Source: an uncultured Lachnospiraceae bacterium (lineage in GTDB: Bacteria; Bacillota; Clostridia; Lachnospirales; Lachnospiraceae). From it: a DNA stretch of 64,000 nt. Of this stretch, positions 1-8,595 are shown in pieces (the stretch's first letter is position 1; each line of letters begins with the position of its first letter). The stretch covers positions 62,001 to 126,000 of the forward strand of contig CAKRJY010000004.1 of assembly GCA_934352055.1 (NCBI GenBank), read 5' to 3'. Under the pieces are notes generated by a model. It worked only from the letters and a program-made list of their open reading frames with translations. It did no database searches and had not been told where the DNA came from. The translations under genes and the position numbers were made by a program.

Positions 1-2
1 TC

Positions 3-773
3 ATCTTTAGCAGTCTTGTGATCCACTATGCCCAGAACACACCACAGATCATCCTAAACCTCAGCTATCTATATGATGCGCTCTCTTGTCTTTTAATCCT
101 CTATCTCCTGTTTGGACAGTTCCAGTTAGACCAGACCATACAGGAAAAAGAAGTGATCACACAACTAATGCAGCAGGAGCATTCCAAATTTACGCAGAAC
201 CAGGAAACCATTGATCTGATCAACTTGAAATGTCACGATATGCGCCACCTGCTGCGCAGATTAGAAAGTGAAAATCGAAACGCAACCCCGGAGGAAATCG
301 CCTCGCTGCAAAATCTCATCTCCCTATATGACTTTAATGTCGATACCGGAAATGCTGTACTCAACCTCATTCTTGCCGATAAGAACCCAATCTGTCAGGC
401 AGCCCAGATCCGTCTGCATTGTATCGCAGATGCCTCTGCCCTGTCCTTTATGAACGAAAATGACCTTTACTCTCTCTTTTCCAATGCGATCGAAAATGCC
501 ATTACCGCGGTTACACAGATCAAAGAACCGGAAAAACGGACCATATCCTTAAATATCCATCAGGCGATGGGCTTTGTATCTATTTGCATGGAAAACTACT
601 ACACGGGAGAGATTCGTCTTTCCCATGGACTTCCTCAGACTTCTACACATGATGAAGCCTACCATGGATATGGAGTCAAGAGTATGCAATACATTGTAGA
701 AAAATATCACGGCACCCTGCAGATCAAAACAGATCAAAATATCTTTACCCTGAATATCCTTCTGCCAATCTAG
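3..773 (+). CDS. Sensor histidine kinase, GHKL/AgrC type (5' end missing)
   Basis: This is the C-terminal part of a peptide-responsive (AgrC/HPK10-like) sensor kinase. The frame is open to the left edge, so the start and most of the membrane sensor lie outside; only a last hydrophobic segment (around LLILYLLF) is visible. A short coiled linker leads to the phosphoacceptor region with a CHDMRHLL motif, the HD...H form used by GHKL kinases. The HATPase_c domain follows with an N-box (LFSNAIENAI) and a G-box-like GYGVKSM. Such kinases normally pair with a LytTR response regulator, which would be upstream. It ends about 90 nt before the GH3 gene on the same strand. Family is confident; ligand unknown. 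Confidence 0.85.
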   Translation: MFSSLVIHYAQNTPQIILNLSYLYDALSCLLILYLLFGQFQLDQTIQEKEVITQLMQQEHSKFTQNQETIDLINLKCHDMRHLLRRLESENRNATPEEIASLQNLISLYDFNVDTGNAVLNLILADKNPICQAAQIRLHCIADASALSFMNENDLYSLFSNAIENAITAVTQIKEPEKRTISLNIHQAMGFVSICMENYYTGEIRLSHGLPQTSTHDEAYHGYGVKSMQYIVEKYHGTLQIKTDQNIFTLNILLPI

Positions 774-810
774 GTCGTTATCCCCTAAGTTTATGCCACT
801 TGCCTTGTGA

Positions 811-851
811 CCTCCTCTTTCCTTTTATATGGTAAAAGAAAAAAGAGGAGG
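811..851 (+). promoter_or_regulatory. Hairpin that sequesters the GH3 ribosome binding site
   Basis: CCTCCTCTTT (811-820) is perfectly complementary to AAAGAGGAGG (842-851), and the second arm is the Shine-Dalgarno sequence of the following gene. An inner CTTTT/AAAAG stem extends the hairpin. In RNA this would block ribosome entry unless opened. No U-run follows, so it is not a terminator. The structure is seen directly; a regulatory role is inference. Confidence 0.6.
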
Positions 852-861
852 TATGATAGGT

Positions 862-3717
862 ATGTTGACTATCAACATGGAAGACGTATACAATGTGCTC
901 GATCTGTGCAAGCCATATCTTATCGCTATGGCGGTATTTCTTGTGACAGCCATCCTATGCTGCATCTGTGTACGCAAATTAGCAAAGCCCAAACGGGCGC
1001 TGATACGAAAGGAAAGTTGGCTGGTGGTTCTGGCTTCCTTCGTTGTTATTTTAAATATGATCTATTACGGACCACTGTCTAATATGCTCTCTCTGGTAAG
1101 TACAAAATATGAGATCAGCCAGGAAACCGCCGAAAATGCAACACAGTTGTGTGAAGATGTATCCGCAGAGGGCATCGTTTTATTAAAGAACGATGATGGG
1201 GGTCTGCCATTATCCGCCAAGACGAAACTGAATGTATTTGGCTGGGCATCTACCAACCCGTGCTATGGTGGTACAGGCTCCGGTTCCCTTTCCGATACCT
1301 ACGAAAAGGTTTCCCTTTTGGATGGACTGAAAAATGCCGGTTTTGACACCAACGATGAACTTTCATCTTTTTATACGTCATATTGTGACAAGCGACCGGA
1401 CATGAATACGCTCATCCAGGATTGGACACTCCCGGAACCGCCGCTTGCGGACTATAGCGACGAACTTCTTGCAGATGCCAAGACCTATTCCGACACGGCA
1501 CTGGTCGTTCTTACCCGTATCGGTGGCGAGGGTGCCGATATTCCGGTAAACTTAAACAGCGATAATATTACTTTTGAAAACAACTCCGAAGATTATCTGG
1601 ATTTTCCGGACGGCAGCCATTACCTGGAACTCAGCCAGACAGAAAAAGATATGTTAGATTATGTCTGTGACAATTTTTCCAATGTCCTTGTCGTCTATAA
1701 CGGTGCAAATACCATGGAACTGGACTTTGTCAACCAGTATCCATCCATCAAGTCTTGTATCTGGTGTCCGGGTGCCGGACAATCCGGCTTTAATGCCTTA
1801 GGACAGATCCTTTCCGGTAAGATCAATCCTTCCGGCAAGACAAGCGATATTTTTGTCAAAGATCTGATGAACACACCAACGGCAAACAATTACGGCACCG
1901 GGGATTTTGCCTATGATAATATGGATGACTATGGCAACAAATCAGGTGACACTGTGACCCCTGTGCATTTTACCAATTATGTAGAAGGTATTTATGTCGG
2001 TTATCGCTTCTGGGAAACAGCAGCAAATGAGGGACTGGTCGATTACGATGCCAATGTCTTATATCCGTTTGGCTACGGGCTTTCTTATACCAGTTTTTCA
2101 CAGACTTTGGATCAGTTGGAAGCCAAGGACGGCACGATCACCGCAACTGTGACCGTGACCAATACCGGCGACGTTGCCGGAAAAGATGTCGTACAGTTGT
2201 ATGTCAATCCGCCATACACCAACGGCGGTATTGAAAAAGCCAGTGCAAATCTGGTCGCCTTTGACAAGACAGACCTCTTGGAGCCGGGAAAATCGCAGAC
2301 TCTGACCCTGACCCTGTCCGAGGAAGATCTGGCATCCTATGACTCCGTGCAGGCAAAAGCCTATGTTTTGGAGGCGGGCGATTATATTTTCTCTATCAAC
2401 AGTGACTCACACCACATACTCGCCAGCCAGACCTACGCTGTACCGGAAACCATTACTTATGATGAACAAAACCCACGTTCTACAGATCTGACAGTAGCCA
2501 CAAACCAGTTTGATGATGCCGCCGGTAATGTTACCTATCTGTCACGTGCAGACCATTTTGCAAATTATGATGCAGCGACGACTGCTCCATCCACCACGAT
2601 GGAAGATGCAGAAAAGGCTTTGTTCGTAAATAAGGAAATGTATCTGAGTCAGGATCATACCAATGCCGACGACCAGATGCCAACAACGGGCAAAGACAAC
2701 GGCATTGACTTAGCAGAAATGCGAGGTGTAGATTATGATGATGCCAAGTGGGATGATTTTCTGGATCAACTGACTGCAAAAGAAATGAACAATCTCATTG
2801 GTCTCTGCGGCTTCCAGACACCGGCAGTGGACAGTGTCGGCAAGATCATGACAACCGATTGTGATGGACCTTCCGCGATCAATAATAACTTTACCGGTAT
2901 CGGATCCATCGGACTTCCTTCTGCCATTGTCCTTGCCTGCACATGGAACGAAGATCTGGCACACGCCTTTGGTGACTGCATTGGTGCTATGGCTGATGAA
3001 ATGAATGTCACCGGCTGGTATGCACCGGGTCTGAATACACACAGAAATGCTTTTTGCGGAAGAAACTTTGAATACTATTCTGAGGATCCGCTGCTTTCAG
3101 GTTCTATGGCATCACAGGAGATCCTGGGAGCCGCAGATCACGGCGTATATGCCTATGTCAAGCATTTTGCTCTCAACGAGCAGGAAAATCATCGTCAGGA
3201 AATGCTCTGCACCTGGGCAAATGAACAATCCATCCGTGAAATTTACTTAAAACCGTTTGAACAGGCGGTAAAAGAAGGACATACCATGGGTATCATGACA
3301 GCCTTCAACTACATCGGTGGTAAGTGGGCCGGTGCCAGCAGTGAACTGCTTGTCAATGTCCTGCGAAATGAATGGGGATTTTCAGGGATGGTCATTACGG
3401 ACTACTTTACCCAGACCGGCTACATGAATGCCGATCAGATGCTTGCCAACGGCGGCGATGCTATCCTGATTTCCTATGAATGTGACAACAATCTTGCCAA
3501 AGATTACAAGAGCGCTACTGCCGTAACCAATTTACGCAGAGCGACCAAAAACATCATGTACACCGTTGTAAACAGCCGTGCTTATGCAACTGACAATACC
3601 ACAAGCGAATTGACAAAGTACGACAAGTTAGTGATCGGGGCGGATATCTTCTTCGCCGCACTCATCCTTCTTTTGGAATTACTTGCTATTCGTAAATACA
3701 AAAAGTCTACAAAATAA
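862..3717 (+). CDS. Membrane-anchored GH3 glycosidase with permuted domain order
   Basis: Glycoside hydrolase family 3, probably a beta-glucosidase or related exo-glycosidase; the substrate cannot be read from sequence. Order of parts: an N-terminal transmembrane helix, a second hydrophobic stretch, the GH3 C-terminal alpha/beta sandwich (VLLKNDDGGLPL, then a GTGSGS loop), a fibronectin-III-like domain, and only then the (beta/alpha)8 catalytic domain with TDCDGPS, KHFALNEQE and nucleophile motif VITDYF (Asp about 847). A final transmembrane helix and a basic tail close it. Classical GH3 enzymes have the catalytic barrel first, so this is the swapped arrangement. ATG 862 is chosen because AGGAGG ends 10 nt upstream; in-frame ATGs at 829 and 853 are badly spaced. 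About 951 residues. Confidence 0.88.
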   Translation: MLTINMEDVYNVLDLCKPYLIAMAVFLVTAILCCICVRKLAKPKRALIRKESWLVVLASFVVILNMIYYGPLSNMLSLVSTKYEISQETAENATQLCEDVSAEGIVLLKNDDGGLPLSAKTKLNVFGWASTNPCYGGTGSGSLSDTYEKVSLLDGLKNAGFDTNDELSSFYTSYCDKRPDMNTLIQDWTLPEPPLADYSDELLADAKTYSDTALVVLTRIGGEGADIPVNLNSDNITFENNSEDYLDFPDGSHYLELSQTEKDMLDYVCDNFSNVLVVYNGANTMELDFVNQYPSIKSCIWCPGAGQSGFNALGQILSGKINPSGKTSDIFVKDLMNTPTANNYGTGDFAYDNMDDYGNKSGDTVTPVHFTNYVEGIYVGYRFWETAANEGLVDYDANVLYPFGYGLSYTSFSQTLDQLEAKDGTITATVTVTNTGDVAGKDVVQLYVNPPYTNGGIEKASANLVAFDKTDLLEPGKSQTLTLTLSEEDLASYDSVQAKAYVLEAGDYIFSINSDSHHILASQTYAVPETITYDEQNPRSTDLTVATNQFDDAAGNVTYLSRADHFANYDAATTAPSTTMEDAEKALFVNKEMYLSQDHTNADDQMPTTGKDNGIDLAEMRGVDYDDAKWDDFLDQLTAKEMNNLIGLCGFQTPAVDSVGKIMTTDCDGPSAINNNFTGIGSIGLPSAIVLACTWNEDLAHAFGDCIGAMADEMNVTGWYAPGLNTHRNAFCGRNFEYYSEDPLLSGSMASQEILGAADHGVYAYVKHFALNEQENHRQEMLCTWANEQSIREIYLKPFEQAVKEGHTMGIMTAFNYIGGKWAGASSELLVNVLRNEWGFSGMVITDYFTQTGYMNADQMLANGGDAILISYECDNNLAKDYKSATAVTNLRRATKNIMYTVVNSRAYATDNTTSELTKYDKLVIGADIFFAALILLLELLAIRKYKKSTK

Positions 3718-3727
3718 GGACATAAGG

Positions 3728-3760
3728 AAAGCGCCACGAGTAATCGTGGCGCTTTTGTTA
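3728..3760. terminator. Bidirectional Rho-independent terminator
   Basis: GCGCCACGA/TCGTGGCGC stem with a GTAA loop, flanked by AAA on the left and TTTT on the right. It separates the convergent GH3 and GH2 genes and could serve both. Confidence 0.85.
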
Positions 3761-3776
3761 TGGCATAACTTCTCTC

Positions 3777-5744
3777 TTATATTTTCTTGATCTTGCGGTC
3801 ATAGGTATAGATACCATTGACTTCGTCCTCGATATCAGACACCTGCGTATACACACTTGCACACAGACCATCCGCGATCAGCGCCATCGCCTCACGCCGA
3901 CGCTTCTGATAAGCCTCGCGCAGACTTTTCGTATCCTTATAGGTTCCGTAACCATAGATATCTTCTGTCGTCGCGTGCTCTTTTATGCCATAGGAATAGC
4001 CGCCATATTCTGACAACACTGCGACACGCCCCGCCTTTTTCTTATCACGCGGGATGACCAGCGGAAAGAAATAATTATGGAAGGAATTCATATCACCACT
4101 TCCCTGATCGTACCAGCCGCTTGCCGCATCGATCAGGCGCGTTGGATCCGCCTCTCTTGCCAGTGCCACCATTTCATTGGTTGCAAACTGTCCCCAACCC
4201 TCGTTGAAAAGAACCCACGTACTGATACAAGGATGTTTCTTTAAAAGCTCTATGGTTGCAAGCATTTCCTGCTTCCATTCCATGCAGCCAGCTTCCTCAT
4301 CACGCGACAATAACTTCTTATGGCTATCCTTACTCCGTATCTGCAAAAAAGATAATGCGGTAGCAAGGTACGTTACATACCAGTCTTTATACGGCGTTCC
4401 TCCGTTTACCATATCCTGCCAGACAATCATGCCAAGACGATCACAATGAAAATAGAAGCGTTCCGCCTCCAGTTTGATATGTTTACGCATCATATGAAAA
4501 CCGGTTTCTTTCATTTCCAGAATATCAAAAATGTATGCTTCATCCGCAGGCGGCGTCATAAGCCCATCTGGCCAGTATCCCTGATCCAGTACGCCCTCCA
4601 TAAAAATCGGTTCATGATTGAGACAGATGCGAAGCACACCATCATGATCCATTTCTTTCGTAAAAGAGCGCATTGCAAAATATCCATAAATAACATCTGT
4701 ATTCTCTTCTTGCGCACCAACGCAGATTTCGTAGTCATATAAATATGGTGCTTCCACATCCCATAGTTCTACACAGTCTTTTGGTATCTGCAATGTGATA
4801 TCCGAAAGTGTAGCATAAGAAATATCTGTATTATCAGATTTCTTCGACATCTCTTGTATTTCCGCCATGTTTTCGTGTGATATAATCACGGCACGCGCCT
4901 CAACTTCCTGAATTTTTGCCTGCGGGGTACAAATATCCGGTTGTGCATGAGATGCTGCAAATATTTTTATCTTCACAGGAAGTGATGCATTTTTCTTATA
5001 ATTTTCTTTATTGTCAGACTTATCCATCTTTTTTGCATGGGTAACTTTATTTCCTGTCCCACATGCCAGTTCTATCGAAAAAGTAACTTTTCCTGTATCC
5101 ACATCTGCTGCAACATGAACAGCATTTACCGATACTTCCGGAACATATTCCCACCAGACGGTCTGCCAGATGCCGCTTTGGGCGGTATAATACATTCCCC
5201 CGCGCTGCAATTTCTGTTTTCCTCTTGCATGATACGATGTATCACTCACATCTATGACTCTGACAAAAAGCTCCAACTCCTCTATGTCGTTTTCGCACGC
5301 CCTCTTTGCAAAAGAAGTCAGATCCACCGTAAACGGCAGATATCCTCCATGATGTGTCATAACCTGACTGCCATTCACATAAACCGTGGCTGTCTGATCT
5401 ACTGCACCAAAATGTAAAAGAAGACGTTTTCCTTTTTTGATTTGTACGGCATCAAGCTTCATTTTTGTGTGATACCAAAGTACCTCATCCGGCTGCAATT
5501 GGCGCTGCACACCAGATAATTCTGCCTCCGGCGAAAATGGAACAAATATCTTTCCGTCATATGCACTCGGTATCCCATCTTCTGCTATCTGCTTTCTAAT
5601 CGCATAGTCCCACCAGCCATTCAGATTTCCGTAAGAAGAACGAATCATAGACGGTCTTGGATACTCGGTATGCGCAACACACGAAGCATCTTCCCGCATC
5701 TGTTTTTTTAGTTCTTCTCCCCACTTGGTATATAGTTGCTTCAT
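3777..5744 (-). CDS. Glycoside hydrolase family 2 protein
   Basis: GH2 enzyme (beta-galactosidase/beta-glucuronidase superfamily) of 655 residues, no signal peptide, so probably cytoplasmic. The N-terminal sugar-binding jelly roll holds GAVDQTATVYVNG and HHGGYLPF; an immunoglobulin-like domain follows and is interrupted by a Lys/Asp-rich low-complexity insert at about 230-255. The catalytic barrel carries the acid/base motif FNEGWGQF (Glu515) and nucleophile motif LSEYGGYS (Glu579). It stands alone, transcribed towards the GH3 gene. The family and the two glutamates are secure; the glycan substrate is not known. Confidence 0.88.
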   Translation of the reverse strand: MKQLYTKWGEELKKQMREDASCVAHTEYPRPSMIRSSYGNLNGWWDYAIRKQIAEDGIPSAYDGKIFVPFSPEAELSGVQRQLQPDEVLWYHTKMKLDAVQIKKGKRLLLHFGAVDQTATVYVNGSQVMTHHGGYLPFTVDLTSFAKRACENDIEELELFVRVIDVSDTSYHARGKQKLQRGGMYYTAQSGIWQTVWWEYVPEVSVNAVHVAADVDTGKVTFSIELACGTGNKVTHAKKMDKSDNKENYKKNASLPVKIKIFAASHAQPDICTPQAKIQEVEARAVIISHENMAEIQEMSKKSDNTDISYATLSDITLQIPKDCVELWDVEAPYLYDYEICVGAQEENTDVIYGYFAMRSFTKEMDHDGVLRICLNHEPIFMEGVLDQGYWPDGLMTPPADEAYIFDILEMKETGFHMMRKHIKLEAERFYFHCDRLGMIVWQDMVNGGTPYKDWYVTYLATALSFLQIRSKDSHKKLLSRDEEAGCMEWKQEMLATIELLKKHPCISTWVLFNEGWGQFATNEMVALAREADPTRLIDAASGWYDQGSGDMNSFHNYFFPLVIPRDKKKAGRVAVLSEYGGYSYGIKEHATTEDIYGYGTYKDTKSLREAYQKRRREAMALIADGLCASVYTQVSDIEDEVNGIYTYDRKIKKI

Positions 5745-5819
5745 TGATACACCTTCTTATTCTTTTGCAAATTTCATCAAATCTATTTTCAGTATAACGC
5801 ATTTACAAAAAAGCGTATA

Positions 5820-5847
5820 GAAAAAGCGCCACAAATATGTGACGCTT
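5820..5847 (-). terminator. Terminator of the metal-efflux operon
   Basis: AAGCG...CGCTT stem with inner CAC/GTG pairing and one mismatch, followed on the minus strand by a T-run. It lies just after the P-type ATPase stop codon. Confidence 0.7.
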
Positions 5848-5865
5848 CTGTAAAATCGAAAGTTA

Positions 5866-7743
5866 TTATAATTTTATTTTCAATGCTCTTGTCGCATTTA
5901 ATACAGCAAGTACCATAACACCCACATCTGCAAAAATGGCAACCCACATATTTGCAATACCAACGGCTCCTAAAATCAGACAGACGGCTTTGATAGCCAA
6001 TGCAAAAATAATGTTCTGATGTACAATCCGAAGTGTACGAACGGAAATCTTCATTGCAAGTGCGATTTTGTTTGGATCATCATCCATAAGAACCACATCT
6101 GCTGCCTCAATAGCTGCATCAGATCCCATCGCGCCCATCGCAATTCCTATGTCTGCACGTGATAGCACCGGTGCATCGTTGATTCCATCACCGACAAATG
6201 CTAAATTCTCTTTTTCGCCCTTCTCATCCAAAAGACGCTCCACCTGTGCCACCTTATCCGCCGGGAGCAACTCACTGTGTACTTCATCCATACCAATTTC
6301 GTTAGCAACACGCAGCGCCGTCTCCTTTGCATCTCCTGTCAGCATAATCGTTTTCTTGATTCCACTCGCTTTCAGACCACGGATGGCTTCTTTTGCGTTT
6401 GACTTAATCACATCAGAAATCACGATGCATCCACCATAGACACCGTCTATTGCCACATAGCAGACGGTTCCTTCTTTGTGTTCTGTCAAAACCTGCACCT
6501 GTTCCCGCTGCATCAAACGCATATTGCCAACAAACACTTTTTTACCATCTACCTGTGCACAGACACCATGACCGGCAATTTCTTCAATGGAAGAAATCTT
6601 TTCCAGATCCAACTCTTTTCCATAAGCTTTTTTCAGACTCACACTGATTGGATGAGAGGAACTGCTCTCTGCATATGCTGCAAAACGAAGCAGATCTTCT
6701 CTGGTAAATCCATTTTCCGGATACACTGCACTCACTTCAAAAACACCCTTGGTAAGCGTACCTGTTTTATCAAAGACAATATATTTCGTTGCCGAAAGAG
6801 CTTCCAAATAGTTGGAACCTTTCACCAAAATGCCATTGCTGGATGCACAACCGATACCACCGAAGAAAGACAGTGGAATGGAAATAACCAAAGCACACGG
6901 ACAAGAGATAACAAGGAAGGTCAATGCTCTGATGATCCACTCGCCCCACATTGGACTCATCCCCATAAGCAGGCGCACGATCGGCGGTAAAATAGCAAGT
7001 GCCAGGGCACTGTAGCAGACCGCCGGTGTGTAATACTTGGCAAACTTTGTGATAAAGTTCTCAGATCTGGATTTCTTCATGGCTGAATTTTCCACCAGGT
7101 CTAAGATCTTGGATACGGTAGAATCGCCAAATTCCTTGGTCGTCTTTACCTTAATCATGCCACTCATATTGATGCATCCACTGATGATCTCATCGCCGCA
7201 GGATGCGTCTCTCGGCACACTTTCTCCCGTAAGTGCACTGGTATTCAAGGTCGTATTGCCCTCTGTGATCACTCCATCGATCGGCACTTTTTCGCCCGGA
7301 TTGATGATGATCTCAGAACCGATCTCCACATCATCCGGATCCACTTTTTCCAATTTGCCATCCACCATCTGATTGGCATAATCCGGACGAATATCCATCA
7401 ACGCTGCAATATTTTTACGGCTCTTACCTACAGCAACGCTCTGGAAAAGTTCTCCAATCTGATAAAACAGCATAACCGCTGCCCCTTCTTTGTACTCTCC
7501 CAGACAGACAGCACCAATGGTCGCCACTGCCATCAGAAAATTCTCATCAAAAACCTGGCGATTTAAAATACCCTTGCCCGCCTTTTTCAAAATATCGTAT
7601 CCAATGACCAGATATGGAACCATATACAAGGCTAACTGCACGATCCAAGGCAAATCCACCAAAGCATCCAGAATGGACACTGCCACCAATAAGATCAAGG
7701 AAACGATAATGCGACAAAGCACGTTTTTTTGCTTTTTACTCAT
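5866..7743 (-). CDS. cadA: P1B-type Zn/Cd/Pb-exporting ATPase
   Basis: Heavy-metal-translocating P-type ATPase of 625 residues. Motifs seen: TGESVP in the actuator domain, the CPC metal-binding triplet in the membrane (281-283), DKTGTLTKG with phosphorylated Asp325, SSSHPIS, MLTGD and GDGINDAP in the P- and N-domains, and FADVGVM in the last helix. The CPC motif plus the last-helix Asp is the ZntA/CadA (divalent Zn, Cd, Pb) signature rather than the copper type. The usual N-terminal metal-binding domain is missing and is supplied by the separate HMA protein encoded just upstream. Third gene of the arsR-HMA-cadA operon. Confidence 0.93.
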   Translation of the reverse strand: MSKKQKNVLCRIIVSLILLVAVSILDALVDLPWIVQLALYMVPYLVIGYDILKKAGKGILNRQVFDENFLMAVATIGAVCLGEYKEGAAVMLFYQIGELFQSVAVGKSRKNIAALMDIRPDYANQMVDGKLEKVDPDDVEIGSEIIINPGEKVPIDGVITEGNTTLNTSALTGESVPRDASCGDEIISGCINMSGMIKVKTTKEFGDSTVSKILDLVENSAMKKSRSENFITKFAKYYTPAVCYSALALAILPPIVRLLMGMSPMWGEWIIRALTFLVISCPCALVISIPLSFFGGIGCASSNGILVKGSNYLEALSATKYIVFDKTGTLTKGVFEVSAVYPENGFTREDLLRFAAYAESSSSHPISVSLKKAYGKELDLEKISSIEEIAGHGVCAQVDGKKVFVGNMRLMQREQVQVLTEHKEGTVCYVAIDGVYGGCIVISDVIKSNAKEAIRGLKASGIKKTIMLTGDAKETALRVANEIGMDEVHSELLPADKVAQVERLLDEKGEKENLAFVGDGINDAPVLSRADIGIAMGAMGSDAAIEAADVVLMDDDPNKIALAMKISVRTLRIVHQNIIFALAIKAVCLILGAVGIANMWVAIFADVGVMVLAVLNATRALKIKL

Positions 7744-7803
7744 ATGTTTTCTCCTTTACGACTCACACCGCCTCCGTGGCACAGCTCCGAAATGCGGTTC
7801 TTC

Positions 7804-8022
7804 TTATAAAAAGATCTCACAATCATCTTCTACGACTTTGCAGTTCTTGTACGCCTGCTGCATAACAGTGTCCACGTCTGCGCCCTCTTCAAATTCCACC
7901 TTTAACTTCAAGGTCATAAAACTCAAAGTTGCATTCTTGACGCCCTCTGTATTCTTTACGGCTTCCTCCATCTTTGCTGCACAGTTTGCGCAATCAACCT
8001 CTACATCATATGTCTTTTTCAT
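7804..8022 (-). CDS. Small HMA-domain metal chaperone
   Basis: Stand-alone heavy-metal-associated domain of 72 residues with the metal-binding motif DCANCAAK (CxxC) near the N-terminus, and a C-terminus rich in acidic residues and ending in DCEIFL. It resembles the detached N-terminal domain of ZntA-type ATPases and probably hands metal to the ATPase encoded 60 nt downstream. The start at 8022 is preceded by AAAGGAG at good distance; the upstream in-frame ATG lacks a ribosome binding site. Confidence 0.88.
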   Translation of the reverse strand: MKKTYDVEVDCANCAAKMEEAVKNTEGVKNATLSFMTLKLKVEFEEGADVDTVMQQAYKNCKVVEDDCEIFL

Positions 8023-8078
8023 AATTATGTTCTCCTTTTTTTTATTCTTTATCATACAAGATGGTCATCCAACTGTAT

Positions 8079-8429
8079 CTACTCCTCTACATGATCCATA
8101 CCCATGGATAGGATCGTGCGCACATGGTCATCATCCAGCGAATAGAAAATACTCTTGCCGCTCCGTTTGAACTTGACCAACTTGGCATCTTTTAAAATGC
8201 GGAGTTGGTGACTGACCGCGGATTGGTTCAGATTTAAGATCTGTGCAATATCGCTGACACAAAGTTCACTTTCAAACAAGGCATATAAGATCTTGATCCT
8301 TGTCGAATCGCCAAAGACCTTAAAAAGTTCTGCCAGGTCATACAGGTATTCATCTTCCGGCTGATTTTGAAGTACCTGTTCTACCAGTTCTTCGTGTGCT
8401 GCCAAAAATTCTGACTTCTGTTCTGCCAC
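8079..8429 (-). CDS. ArsR/SmtB-family metal-sensing repressor
   Basis: Winged-helix repressor of 116 residues that should release DNA when Zn or Cd binds. The recognition region is ELCVSDIAQIL..NQSAVSHQLRIL. The C-terminal helix has the alpha5 metal-site pattern D-x-H...H-x-x-E (DDDH then DHVEE), like CzrA/SmtB; the alpha3 Cys pair of CadC is only half present (CVS instead of CVC), which favours a zinc-type alpha5 sensor. Start codon is GTG with GGAGG upstream. First gene of its operon and probably autoregulated through repeats in its promoter. Confidence 0.9.
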   Translation of the reverse strand: MAEQKSEFLAAHEELVEQVLQNQPEDEYLYDLAELFKVFGDSTRIKILYALFESELCVSDIAQILNLNQSAVSHQLRILKDAKLVKFKRSGKSIFYSLDDDHVRTILSMGMDHVEE

Positions 8430-8483
8430 CTGAAATCCTCCCTTCTGTTTCTTTATCTTTTGTACCTTTTCTATTTATCATCT

Positions 8484-8523
8484 GTTCATATGTAATTATA
8501 TTCATATGTTCATGCATTGTCAA
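8484..8523 (-). promoter_or_regulatory. Sigma-A promoter and candidate ArsR operator of the metal operon
   Basis: On the minus strand TTGACA (8518-8523) and TATAAT (8495-8500) are separated by exactly 17 nt, an ideal vegetative promoter. The direct repeat ACATATGAA occurs twice across the spacer and -10 region, with a shorter GCATGAA copy near the -35. Binding there would block polymerase, as known for SmtB/ArsR repressors. That the repeats are the operator is inference. Confidence 0.75.
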
Positions 8524-8595
8524 TATTTCCAAAGAATTTTTTGTACCTTTTTTTTCATACCACATAGAATAATAAAAAAAGAAAGAATATCAACT

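Noticed and set aside
811..851. Hairpin read as a terminator of the histidine kinase gene
   Set aside because: No T-run follows and the second arm is the ribosome binding site of the next gene.
6478..6990. Open frame of 170 codons on the plus strand
   Set aside because: It lies fully antisense to the P-type ATPase, whose motifs are intact; no ribosome binding site or protein-like features.
7490..8170. Open frame of 226 codons on the plus strand
   Set aside because: Antisense to cadA, the HMA gene and arsR; composition is that of a shadow frame.
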